Shown here piece after piece: positions 16,980 through 25,114 of a stretch of 64,000 bases of DNA. Origin of the DNA: Chloroflexota bacterium (GTDB lineage Bacteria > Chloroflexota > Anaerolineae > Anaerolineales > Anaerolineaceae); the NCBI GenBank assembly GCA_004347695.1, contig SLTK01000009.1, forward strand, positions 444,328 through 508,327. The letters run 5' to 3'. The stretch's first letter is position 1, and each line of letters starts with the position of its first letter. Both the position numbers and the translations under genes were made by a program. Under the pieces are notes generated by a model, which worked only from the letters and a program-made list of their open reading frames with translations, searched no databases and was not told where the DNA came from.

Positions 16980-19490
16980 ATGTTACAAAACTTTGACAAA
17001 ATTTCTTTCTGGCTGGGCTTTTTAGCTGCAAGCTTATTCTGGTGGATCGTTATTCGCCTGTGGCGGCAATTTCCTCAGGTGAAGGAACAGTTAAAAAATC
17101 GTTTTACCAATCTACGTGCCCGCCAGGTTGCAGGAATTGATGGAGCATTACGCCGCGAAGTGCTCAAACGAGCCCAGCGCAACCATCTAGCCAGTCCTCT
17201 GTTTTCATTAGACGAAATCCTGGTTGTTCCGCGTCTCCTGGCCCCTCCTCCGCAGGTCGATCCGGATAACCCGGACCCGTTTGGCAGTTTCCGTCCGCCG
17301 ATTATTCCGAACCTTCCATACGTCCCACAGTTTTCCGCCCAATACGATGGAGATAGCCTGTCCTTGGTACGGACCATCCGGTCTGGGGTGGATCTCGCGA
17401 TCATCGGCCATCCCGGTGCAGGAAAAACAACTGCCCTGGCTTATCTGGCAACACTTTTTGCTCGAAAAGATGAGTCCCTTAGCTCGATAGCCCAGCATTT
17501 CCCTATTTATCTTCATATCAACGACATCGAAGACGCGACGGATTCAAATCAGGATGCTGTAGATATCCTCACCAAAGCATTGTCATGGCACACATCTGCC
17601 AGCAACCGCCCTCAGTTGTCCGGGTTCATCCGGAAAACTATCGCCGCCAAAAAAGCGATATTGCTTTTGGATGGATTGGACGAAATTCCTTTTGATGCCT
17701 ACCAGCAAGCGGTTGGGTTCCTCACCCGCCTGATTAAAACCCAGCCTAAATTACGCATTGTAACAACCGCTGCAATCGATCGCGCAGAAGGTTTATTCGA
17801 TTTAGGCATCGAACCATTGCCGATTGCGGGGTGGAATCGGAGCGATATCACCAGTTTCACGAAAAGGTGGGGCAAACTATGGAACACCCATATTGCCCCC
17901 CAGACCGCCGCGAACAATGTCGACTCCATCGATGATTTGCTGATCGGTACCTGGCAGGCGGCTGAAGGTGATTTTTATACACCCGTCGAATTAACGTGCC
18001 GGCTGTGGGGAGTATATTCAGGAGATCTACTTGGTATGCGCGGAGTGGATGCCATATCGGCCTATTTCAGTCGACTCGAGAGCAAAGGCATCAATCTACA
18101 AACTCTGGCCAGCCTGGCCGATCGACTCATCTCGATGAAACAGAGCTATACAACCTACATCGAAGCTGAAAAAGATTTCTCAACTTCGGGAACTTCTTAC
18201 AACAACTTTATCGACGAACGAACGCACAAGGGTGAAACGCAAGCCCCAATGATCCAGATTCCATTGGAAACCCTGGGTTTGGATAAAAAACTGCGCATCG
18301 CCACCGATGAGGAAAAAAGCATCGATAAATTGGTTGAAATGGGAATCCTGCGCGAGCATCCACATGACCGGCTTTCTTTTTCAAGTCCAGTGCTGTGGGG
18401 ATACGCCGGTTCGCTGTCCAATTACACCTATGATCTGTCATCCAAATCGCCGGAAGATGATCCCTGGAGCGCCGAAACTGAATTTTTCCATTATTTGATG
18501 TCCAGTACACCCGCAGAGTGGCTTAAGCCGTATCTCGCGGAAGACAAGGCGCCGTTTTATTGGCGGACAACGCAAGTTGCCCTGTGGATGCGCGATCTCA
18601 CTCCCAGCAGTGCTAATCGATCATTCATCATGCGTCACTTGTTAGCGCTCACCCAGCTAGAATCCCTGCCGTATCCCACCCGGCTCGGGTTGTTGGGCGC
18701 AGCTGCAATGTCCAATGACCCGGCGCAGATCCTTCTAATGAAACAACTGGCAAGCTCTCCCTCTGTACCATTGAAGCAAATCGCCACCCTCTGCACCGGG
18801 ATCCTGCGCGAGCCGAAATCGATTACGGAACTCACCACTGCCGGCACGGATGAGCAAGAGCTGGTTCGTTTTGCTGCGTGTTTTGCGATTGCCGCCCTGG
18901 AGACACCGGAAGCTCAAGCGACCCTCGAAAGCACCATCAATCAAGGCGACGAGCACATGCGGTTGGCAGTTGCGGAAGCAGTGGCTCTGCGACCTCCCTG
19001 GGGTCACAAGTTGCTGCGCGAGGCTGCAGCCTCCGCAGATATTTTGACCCGCCGGGCGGCGATTTACGGCCTGATGCAGATCAAAGCGCCGTGGGTTGCC
19101 GAGGTGGTTGAAAAAATAGCTACAGAAGATGGGCAATTTGTTGTGCGAAATCTGGCCGGAAGCGCCCTTGAGCTTTTACAGCGTGCCCGAAACAAAAGCC
19201 GTGTCGTGCTGGGTCCACCGACCGAAACCCCATGGCTGATTACTTATGCCGCCAAAAACGGGCATGGAATCCCCCGCAACGAATCCCCTATTCCGCTTTT
19301 GCTAAAGGTGGCTAATTCCGGCAACCCGGATCAACAAATCGCGGCAGTGCAACTGCTGGCGCGCTGCCAGGATGAATCTGCTGCCAATGGAATCCGCACT
19401 GCGCTGGCCGCTGCCGATCTAGACCTGCGGGTTGCTGCCTACCACGCACTATGGTTCGCGAATCTGACTCGCAAGAATTCAGAGCAATAA
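16980..19490 (+). CDS. Membrane-anchored NACHT-type STAND NTPase with HEAT-like repeats
   Basis: An 836-residue protein. One N-terminal membrane helix (about residues 8-28) is followed by a linker with LFSLDEILVVPRLLAPPP. The NACHT module has Walker A GHPGAGKT (143-150) and Walker B LLLDGLDE (228-235, with the NACHT-typical extra acidic residue). After a winged-helix-like region near 440-480 comes an alpha-solenoid from about 600 to the end, with repeated ALETPEAQATLES- and AVQLLARCQDES-type helices. STAND NTPases act as signal-sensing switches, and some bacterial NACHT proteins defend against phage. No effector domain or defence neighbour is seen here. The ATG at 16980 is chosen because earlier in-frame codons lie inside the upstream gene. 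Confidence 0.85.
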   Translation: MLQNFDKISFWLGFLAASLFWWIVIRLWRQFPQVKEQLKNRFTNLRARQVAGIDGALRREVLKRAQRNHLASPLFSLDEILVVPRLLAPPPQVDPDNPDPFGSFRPPIIPNLPYVPQFSAQYDGDSLSLVRTIRSGVDLAIIGHPGAGKTTALAYLATLFARKDESLSSIAQHFPIYLHINDIEDATDSNQDAVDILTKALSWHTSASNRPQLSGFIRKTIAAKKAILLLDGLDEIPFDAYQQAVGFLTRLIKTQPKLRIVTTAAIDRAEGLFDLGIEPLPIAGWNRSDITSFTKRWGKLWNTHIAPQTAANNVDSIDDLLIGTWQAAEGDFYTPVELTCRLWGVYSGDLLGMRGVDAISAYFSRLESKGINLQTLASLADRLISMKQSYTTYIEAEKDFSTSGTSYNNFIDERTHKGETQAPMIQIPLETLGLDKKLRIATDEEKSIDKLVEMGILREHPHDRLSFSSPVLWGYAGSLSNYTYDLSSKSPEDDPWSAETEFFHYLMSSTPAEWLKPYLAEDKAPFYWRTTQVALWMRDLTPSSANRSFIMRHLLALTQLESLPYPTRLGLLGAAAMSNDPAQILLMKQLASSPSVPLKQIATLCTGILREPKSITELTTAGTDEQELVRFAACFAIAALETPEAQATLESTINQGDEHMRLAVAEAVALRPPWGHKLLREAAASADILTRRAAIYGLMQIKAPWVAEVVEKIATEDGQFVVRNLAGSALELLQRARNKSRVVLGPPTETPWLITYAAKNGHGIPRNESPIPLLLKVANSGNPDQQIAAVQLLARCQDESAANGIRTALAAADLDLRVAAYHALWFANLTRKNSEQ

Positions 19491-19505
19491 ACCCTGATTG
19501 CAGAC

Positions 19506-19823
19506 TTAATCGGCTGCGGCAGTAATTTTGCGCTGAAGATCTTCTGTGGTTAACCCGGTAATCGTTACCAGGCGTTCATTCGAGGCTGGATTGCCAAGCA
19601 ATTCCACCTGATGCGTTTTCACGCTGAAAAATGCCGCCACAAAAGCAACCAGGTTTGCGTCAATTTCCGATTTATTTTTAGCCGCAAGCTGGATATAGAC
19701 CTTGCCTTCGCGGCTTATGCGCAAAATGCCATCCTGGGCAGCGTTGACTTTGATATGGACTGCAATTGCAGCGCCGCCGCGGCCGTTGTGGAATTGGGGG
19801 TTGATAAGCCGTTTCGGTTTCAT
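19506..19823 (-). CDS. DUF167 (YggU) family protein
   Basis: A 105-residue protein of the YggU family, whose function is unknown. The segments AIAVHIKVNAAQDGILRISREGKVYIQLAAK and KTHQVELLGNPASNERLVTITGL match the family fold. The ATG at 19823 is preferred because it forms an ATGA overlap with the yggT stop; an in-frame ATG at 19856 would overlap more deeply. YggU often follows YggT and YggS, as here. It is the last gene of a long minus-strand run, converging on the NACHT gene. Confidence 0.88.
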   Translation of the reverse strand: MKPKRLINPQFHNGRGGAAIAVHIKVNAAQDGILRISREGKVYIQLAAKNKSEIDANLVAFVAAFFSVKTHQVELLGNPASNERLVTITGLTTEDLQRKITAAAD

Positions 19824-20086
19824 CGCAACCTGGAGAGAATCGATATCAATATCCATTCGACTACCTGAATCAAGATAATCAGTACGACCGGGCTGAAATC
19901 GATCATCCCCAGCGGTGGCACCACCCGACGAATGGGTATCAATAGCGGGTTAACAATGCGGTCGAGAAACACGCGGATATTGTTATAGGGCGGCAAAAAA
20001 TAAGATAGCAACACTGAAGCGAGTACTGCCAGGAGCAATACCGTACTTAAAGTCTGAATGATATTGATCAAAATAGAAATCAGCAT
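19820..20086 (-). CDS. YggT family membrane protein
   Basis: An 88-residue integral membrane protein with two hydrophobic segments (residues about 3-28 and 60-84). The family signature NPLLIPIRRVVPPLGMIDFSPVVLIILI lies between and within them. YggT proteins have been linked to osmotic and ion homeostasis and to division-site organisation in various bacteria. The ATG follows the yggS stop directly (TAAATG), and the ribosome-binding site AGGCAGG lies inside yggS. Confidence 0.92.
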   Translation of the reverse strand: MLISILINIIQTLSTVLLLAVLASVLLSYFLPPYNNIRVFLDRIVNPLLIPIRRVVPPLGMIDFSPVVLIILIQVVEWILISILSRLR

Positions 20087-20854
20087 TTATACCTGCCTTA
20101 AATTTGCGGTTTGGGATAGATGTCTGGGCTGCCTTGGCCCAAGGATGGATGTACCGATCCGGACAAAAGTGGCGCCTTCTTCGACTGCGGCCTCATAATC
20201 TGAGCTGGTCCCCATCGACAATTCATCCCAATTTGCCTGCGGGAATTGCACTCGTAAAGTCTTTTGCAGCTCAACGAGTTTTTTGAAGTGGCCGCGTGCT
20301 TCTTCCCGGTTGGCGGTTAATGGCGGCATGGTCATCAGACCACGCACTTGAAGGTGGGGTAACTCCAAAATTTGCCCAATGTCCGGTAATATTTGAGGCC
20401 AATTGATCTTTTCGCCTGCCAGCCATCCCGACTTGGTCTCTTCGCCGCCGACGTTAAACTCGAGCAGAACGGGTAGTGTTCGGTTATGTTCCGCGAGCAG
20501 ACGTTCCATTTTCTCTGCAAGGTGCAGGCTGTCCAGAGATTGCATCCAATCAAAATGGCTGCAAACCAATTTTGCCTTTCGGCTCTGTAAATGACCGATC
20601 ATGTGCCAGGCTACATCCATTGCAGGGGCTGCCTGTATTTTTTCTATGGCTTCTTCCGGGTAATTTTCCCCAAATATTTTTACTCCGGCCGTAATTGCTG
20701 CCTGAATTGTTTCCACTGGCTGTCCTTTGGAGACGACAACCAACCTGACTTCGTCCGGCTTCCGCCCGGCGCGAAAAGCAGCCGAGGTGATATTCTCATA
20801 AACCTGCTCTAAATTTTGTTTGATTTCAAGAGAGCGATCCATTATGGTTCTCAC
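20087..20854 (-). CDS. YggS family pyridoxal phosphate homeostasis protein
   Basis: A 255-residue PLP-binding, single-domain TIM-barrel protein that buffers free PLP and affects amino-acid metabolism. The PLP lysine is Lys43 in RLVVVSKGQP. Other family segments are FGENYPEEAIEKI, WHMIGHLQSRKAKLV and MTMPPLTANREEARGHFKKL, and the phosphate-binding ELSMGTSSDYEAAVEEGATFVRIG. The GTG at 20854 overlaps the pgeF stop (GTGA); an ATG at 20842 is a possible alternative. The order pgeF-yggS-yggT-yggU is common in bacteria. Confidence 0.95.
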   Translation of the reverse strand: MRTIMDRSLEIKQNLEQVYENITSAAFRAGRKPDEVRLVVVSKGQPVETIQAAITAGVKIFGENYPEEAIEKIQAAPAMDVAWHMIGHLQSRKAKLVCSHFDWMQSLDSLHLAEKMERLLAEHNRTLPVLLEFNVGGEETKSGWLAGEKINWPQILPDIGQILELPHLQVRGLMTMPPLTANREEARGHFKKLVELQKTLRVQFPQANWDELSMGTSSDYEAAVEEGATFVRIGTSILGPRQPRHLSQTANLRQV

Positions 20855-21636
20855 GATGAAAGTGCCAGAAATGCGCCAAAGCGGCCGGTCTTACCGTGTT
20901 CAGCGCGGTGAGAGTACCAACGACCGAGGTCACAGGCGGTGCATATTCCTGCGATTGCGACTGAACCAACCTGTGCTTCCTCCAACAGAATGGCATTCGC
21001 CTTCCACAAATCCAGATGCATTCTCTCGTTCGTGTTGATCAGAATTTCATCCGCTCGTTTGCCAAAGCTGGTCTGTACCTGTTCGAGCACATCCGTCCCA
21101 ATCTGATAGTGATCTGGACCAATGGATGGCCCAATGCCTGCAATAATATCGTCGGAATGCGAGCCGTACTGATCCATCATCTTTTCAACTGCGTGCCTGA
21201 CTACCTTTTTGACCGTCCCCTGCCAGCCGGCATGCACCACACCAATGACCTGGCGAACAGGATCATGAAGCAGAACAGGCACACAATCGGCAAAACGCAT
21301 GAAGAGGGTCACTTCCGGGTTATCGGTCAGAATTGCATCGCCTTTTTCATGGGCAGCCTCCAGCGGCCGCGGGTGGCTGGTGCAGATCACATCGGCGCTG
21401 TGTACTTGCCAGACATCGAAAATGGATTCTACACTGCGTTCCATCGCTTCATAGATCCTCCGCCGATTTTCAACAACGTTCGCGCGTTCATCTCCCACAG
21501 TGCCCCCCAGATTTAATGACACCCAGGGAGTTGGGCTGACGCCGCCTTTGCGGGTAAAAATGCCATGATTAACCTTGGAGCGATCGAAACTTTCGAACTG
21601 AAAATATTCCAAACCATTTCGTTGAATATAGGGCAT
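20851..21636 (-). CDS. pgeF: Peptidoglycan editing factor / polyphenol oxidase family (PgeF, YfiH)
   Basis: A 261-residue multicopper-laccase-fold protein of the YfiH/PgeF family. In E. coli the member removes wrongly inserted L-Ser from peptidoglycan precursors; other members deaminate purine nucleosides. Metal-site residues are visible in WQVHSADV, MRFADCVPVLLHD and VHAGWQGTVKKVV, plus the final CTACDLGRWYSHRAEHGKTGRFGAF. No signal peptide, in keeping with a cytoplasmic enzyme. It lies 5 bases after the DUF2085 fusion gene, in a run with other envelope genes. Confidence 0.92.
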   Translation of the reverse strand: MPYIQRNGLEYFQFESFDRSKVNHGIFTRKGGVSPTPWVSLNLGGTVGDERANVVENRRRIYEAMERSVESIFDVWQVHSADVICTSHPRPLEAAHEKGDAILTDNPEVTLFMRFADCVPVLLHDPVRQVIGVVHAGWQGTVKKVVRHAVEKMMDQYGSHSDDIIAGIGPSIGPDHYQIGTDVLEQVQTSFGKRADEILINTNERMHLDLWKANAILLEEAQVGSVAIAGICTACDLGRWYSHRAEHGKTGRFGAFLALSS

Positions 21637-21641
21637 GTGCT

Positions 21642-22658
21642 CTAGTTTGCCTGCCGGATTTGGGATACAACTGCGAATTTGCCTGCCAGCATCTTGCGCG
21701 TCTCGCGCATGCTCTCTTCGATCATTGGAAAAAGATACCAGGCTGTCGTAATGCCGAAAAGCGCTCCGGTAATGGTTCGTAATACGGGTGTGCTCTCACG
21801 GATCAACATCCAATCCGGCAGTTGAGCAATCAGGCTTGGCAATTGCGAAAAGCCGTCAATGCCAATCGGAATTAACCCGAATAACAACCAGAAGTACCAG
21901 CGCAGAGGCTTGATTCTGCGGCCGGAAGCGATAAAAATGAGCGCGAACAACGCCATTGCCCCATAAATAGCTACGTCGCGCTGGCACAACGCTACTTTGT
22001 ACCCAATAGCCTCGGCGCCAAACCCCTGCTCTTCTCTACCGGTGAACTTCCGTTCCTCAGTCAAGTTCAAGACCTGTGAGCCGGTGATTTCTTCGTAGCT
22101 GGCAACCCCCTGGATTCCCGCCAGTTCACGCGGATAATAGGGCTGCGAACCATATAAAAACCAGGAACGGAAGGGTAATTGGTGGCAGAGCGGGCTGTAA
22201 ACTTTATAAATCACATCGGCAGCCCCGGTCGCACCGGCGCGCGAAAGGACGGGAGCCAAAAAGGGAAGGCCGACATATAAGACCAGAACGATAGCGATAA
22301 CCACCATGTACCAGCGACTTAACCACCAGGAGAACCGGTCGCTACCCGATATGTTACGCCCGCGTTCGACCCTTCTGGCGTGTTTCTCATCCCCAACGCG
22401 GGTCAGGTGGTCACTGCGGTCGCTGGCCGCTCCCAGAGCCACCTGAAGCTCTTGGCGGGTGATAGGAGCCTGCAGCTTGTAAGGCCCAATCTGCACAACC
22501 GGCACAAGCGCTGAGAATGCGGCGCTGAGTTCGGGCGCCGTTTCGACATCGATAACTGCCACCTGGTGTGGATACTTGTTGCCAAGCGATTTCAAATCCT
22601 GCTCAACCTGTTCGCTGGCAGCATGATTCTTTTTCACATAAAGCGTAACAATAATCAT
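21642..22658 (-). CDS. Glutaredoxin-like domain fused to DUF2085 membrane domain
   Basis: A 338-residue protein. Residues 1-78 have a thioredoxin/glutaredoxin-like fold (IIVTLYVKKNH, ending with VPVVQIGPYKLQAPITRQEL), but the usual CxxC is replaced by KKNHAAS, so it cannot do standard dithiol exchange. After a basic linker come about five membrane helices with the DUF2085 signature YSPLCHQLPFRSWFLYG (near residue 155) and KVALCQRDVAIYGAM. The ATG overlaps the tlpA stop (ATGA). With TlpA and CcdA upstream, a role in extracytoplasmic redox or metal handling is likely but unproven. Confidence 0.82.
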   Translation of the reverse strand: MIIVTLYVKKNHAASEQVEQDLKSLGNKYPHQVAVIDVETAPELSAAFSALVPVVQIGPYKLQAPITRQELQVALGAASDRSDHLTRVGDEKHARRVERGRNISGSDRFSWWLSRWYMVVIAIVLVLYVGLPFLAPVLSRAGATGAADVIYKVYSPLCHQLPFRSWFLYGSQPYYPRELAGIQGVASYEEITGSQVLNLTEERKFTGREEQGFGAEAIGYKVALCQRDVAIYGAMALFALIFIASGRRIKPLRWYFWLLFGLIPIGIDGFSQLPSLIAQLPDWMLIRESTPVLRTITGALFGITTAWYLFPMIEESMRETRKMLAGKFAVVSQIRQAN

Positions 22659-23200
22659 GATTCGATCCCTATCTGCGCCAGGTACGCATCAAGTAAAGTC
22701 GGAGTAAGTTGACCAAGGTGGACAGCCTGGATTACTCCCTGGGCATCCATAAAATAAGTGGTTGGCAGGCCAATAATCTTCAGCCGATCAGTGATCTTAT
22801 TTTCCGTGTCGAGCCAGACGGAGAAAGTTATATCATACTTGGCTACAAACGGCTGGATGGCGGCTGCCGTCTCACCAGAGTTGATACCAATGACGGCAAT
22901 TTGTGGATAACGTTCAGAGGTCGCCTGCAGCAGCGGCATTTCGATTTCGCAAGGTTTGCACCAGGTCGCCCAGAAATTGATCACGGCGGGTTTGCCAGCC
23001 AGGCTGGCGGGTGAATGCGCATCGCCGTTAAGATCTGCAAGCAGAAATGCTGGCAAGGTATCGCCAGCATTGACGGCTGGTTGATTAGCATCCGCCAAAT
23101 TCTCGGCAGGTGAAAACAAAAAAAGCAAGCCGCCCAGCGCCAGGCTGATCAGCAACCCGGCTGCGCTAAACAGGACCAATTTCCTTTCCAAGTCCGGCAC
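22655..23200 (-). CDS. TlpA/ResA-like membrane-anchored thioredoxin
   Basis: A 181-residue protein with an uncleaved N-terminal signal anchor (residues about 8-30), then a thioredoxin fold outside the membrane. The redox motif is WATWCKPCE, Cys81 and Cys84, and the cis-Pro loop is GLPTTYFMD. Such proteins reduce apocytochrome c or other extracytoplasmic disulfides using electrons from CcdA, encoded just upstream. The start is GTG at 23200 with AAAGGGT in front. No cytochrome c synthesis genes are nearby, so the target is uncertain. Confidence 0.92.
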   Translation of the reverse strand: MPDLERKLVLFSAAGLLISLALGGLLFLFSPAENLADANQPAVNAGDTLPAFLLADLNGDAHSPASLAGKPAVINFWATWCKPCEIEMPLLQATSERYPQIAVIGINSGETAAAIQPFVAKYDITFSVWLDTENKITDRLKIIGLPTTYFMDAQGVIQAVHLGQLTPTLLDAYLAQIGIES

Positions 23201-23203
23201 CCT

Positions 23204-23923
23204 TTACAAGCCAAAATCGACAAAGAAGCCAAATTGGCTGAGTGTATTGAACACGCCAAAGAACAGTAGAATGCCCACGGTTATTAAAATAACGCCCATA
23301 CCAATTTCGATGTAGTGCATGACTCTGCTGTACTTCTTTAGAATCGTGGTTACCCAACCAATCCCAATGGCAGCGAGCAGAAAGGGAATGGCCAGACCAA
23401 TTGAATAGAATGCCAGCAACACCACGCCCCGTGATACGGAGCCACCATTGATTGCCAGTGTCAATATCATGCCCAGGATGGGTCCAATGCATGGGGACCA
23501 ACCTGCCGAAAAAGTGATGCCAAGCAGGGCAGATGAAAAATAACCGCGGCGGCGGTCCATTTGAGTTTGTGGGCGCAAATCATATTCCAGAAATGGGAGA
23601 CGCAGGAGTCCGGTCATATGCAGCCCCAGAATCACCACAATTACACCGCCAATTTTTGACAGCCAGAAACGCATTTCGTACAACAAGCCACCCACTGCCG
23701 ACATGGTCAGGCCCAGTGTAAGGAAGATCAGGCTGAAACCGCCTACAAAAGCCAACCCGTGAAAAAACGTTTCGAGTTTGCTGGGAGTGGTTTCCACCTG
23801 ATTGGCGGCAATTGACCGGCCGCTCAGGTAACCGACATACGCCGGCACCAGTGAAAATACACACGGTGAAAGAAAAGACGCCAGCCCTGCCAGAAAAGCC
23901 AACCCGATCGTCAAATCTACCAT
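23204..23923 (-). CDS. ccdA: Cytochrome c biogenesis protein CcdA (DsbD transmembrane family)
   Basis: A 239-residue integral membrane protein with six helices that carries electrons from cytoplasmic thioredoxin to extracytoplasmic thiol proteins. The two conserved redox cysteines are in FLSPCVFSLVPAY (Cys21) and GWSPCIGPILG. The first helices start at residue 5, as usual for CcdA. It is followed after 3 bases by the TlpA-like gene, its likely electron acceptor. Confidence 0.95.
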   Translation of the reverse strand: MVDLTIGLAFLAGLASFLSPCVFSLVPAYVGYLSGRSIAANQVETTPSKLETFFHGLAFVGGFSLIFLTLGLTMSAVGGLLYEMRFWLSKIGGVIVVILGLHMTGLLRLPFLEYDLRPQTQMDRRRGYFSSALLGITFSAGWSPCIGPILGMILTLAINGGSVSRGVVLLAFYSIGLAIPFLLAAIGIGWVTTILKKYSRVMHYIEIGMGVILITVGILLFFGVFNTLSQFGFFVDFGL

Positions 23924-23944
23924 TGGTGCACCGATAATAAAATG

Positions 23945-25057
23945 TTACGCTTCACGAATATCAATTTGGGTTCCCCCTGGCATTGCTATGGTCATATCAC
24001 CCGGGTCGTAAGGGATTTCCGGCAGCGTCCAACGAAAAACATATTTGGCATCGTCCGGCGCACAATTGACACAGCCGTGGGAACGCGGTGTGCCAAAGTC
24101 ATTATGCCAGAAGGTCGAATGCACTGCTACGCCTTCGCCAGTAAACAAGGTGGTCCAGGCAACACCCGGCAGGTCATAGCCCGTTCCTGTTTGACCGCCA
24201 GACATGTGGGTGGATATCATTTTTCGCCAGATGCGATGGTTCGGGCCAATGGGGGTACCCCATTCTTCCACAATCGCCCCTTCAGCGTTCCACTTTGCGC
24301 CCGACGAGATGCGGCAGGCATAAACTTCCGAATTACCCTCGTATAACGATAGGATTTGGCGGGTGGGTGTTACATCCACCACTACCTTTTTGTTTTCCAC
24401 CTCAGGCGAGATGGGCGCAATTTCTTCGACCGTCAGCGGGCGGAAAGCCTCTGCCGCAGCCCAGAACAAATCCCCCGGACCAAAACGTTCGTTAACCCGG
24501 TACAAAACCTGCCCCTGAGAACTGGTTCGAATGTCATCCACCCAGATTACCTGGCTGTAGTACAGACGCGGAACCAGGCCATAATCCAGCGCATATTGCA
24601 ACCAGGCTGAGGCGGCAGTATCTCTTTCCAGAAAAATTTGTGTCTGCGGGACGCTGACTTCAACCCACATTCCCTTACCCAGACTGCTTTGCGGCATATC
24701 GGTAACGGGAACATTCGGTTGATTGCGTACCGGTTGTACGCTGGGAGCGTATACATAACCGTCTGGAGTTTCGACCCAGCGACGGCTCTGACGGCCCATA
24801 GGAGCTTCGCCAACCACTTCACGCAGCCAGATGACGATAGCATCTTCGTACAGTACACCCACCGACTCGGCATCGACCGACGGTCGAGAGCGGACGTCAA
24901 CTTTGCCCACACAGATACGTCCAAGCTGTTCTGCGTCAGGAAATTCGTCCAGCAACTGGCTCCAATTATTCCAGGGACGTAGCGCCAGTGCGCCCAAGCT
25001 TAATGCCCCTAATTTTAAGAAACTGCGGCGGGAATATGAGGTATCAATCCATTTCAT
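23945..25057 (-). CDS. Tat-exported L,D-transpeptidase (YkuD family)
   Basis: A 370-residue protein that probably forms 3-3 crosslinks in peptidoglycan or attaches protein to it. The ATG at 25057 gives a classic twin-arginine signal SRRSFLKLGALSLGALAL at residues 9-26; a TTG start at 25093 would bury it. Two SH3-like or repeat segments follow (CVGKVDVRSRPSVDAESVGVLY near residue 50). The C-terminal YkuD domain has HSTFWHND and the catalytic SHGCVNCAP near residue 345. Peptidoglycan editing factor PgeF lies downstream in the same run. Confidence 0.92.
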   Translation of the reverse strand: MKWIDTSYSRRSFLKLGALSLGALALRPWNNWSQLLDEFPDAEQLGRICVGKVDVRSRPSVDAESVGVLYEDAIVIWLREVVGEAPMGRQSRRWVETPDGYVYAPSVQPVRNQPNVPVTDMPQSSLGKGMWVEVSVPQTQIFLERDTAASAWLQYALDYGLVPRLYYSQVIWVDDIRTSSQGQVLYRVNERFGPGDLFWAAAEAFRPLTVEEIAPISPEVENKKVVVDVTPTRQILSLYEGNSEVYACRISSGAKWNAEGAIVEEWGTPIGPNHRIWRKMISTHMSGGQTGTGYDLPGVAWTTLFTGEGVAVHSTFWHNDFGTPRSHGCVNCAPDDAKYVFRWTLPEIPYDPGDMTIAMPGGTQIDIREA

Positions 25058-25064
25058 GCGGATT

Positions 25065-25093
25065 AGGATAATATCAATAAAAGGTTTTGTCAA
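25065..25093 (-). promoter_or_regulatory. Candidate promoter of the transpeptidase-ccdA-pgeF run
   Basis: On the minus strand a perfect TTGACA (25088-25093) is followed after 17 bases by TATCCT (25065-25070). The -10 ends 7 bases before the ATG at 25057, and no Shine-Dalgarno sequence is seen, so this transcript may also be leaderless. An overlapping TATTAT would give a 14-base spacer. Confidence 0.45.
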
Positions 25094-25114
25094 TCAAGCC
25101 TGGATTAAACCCGA

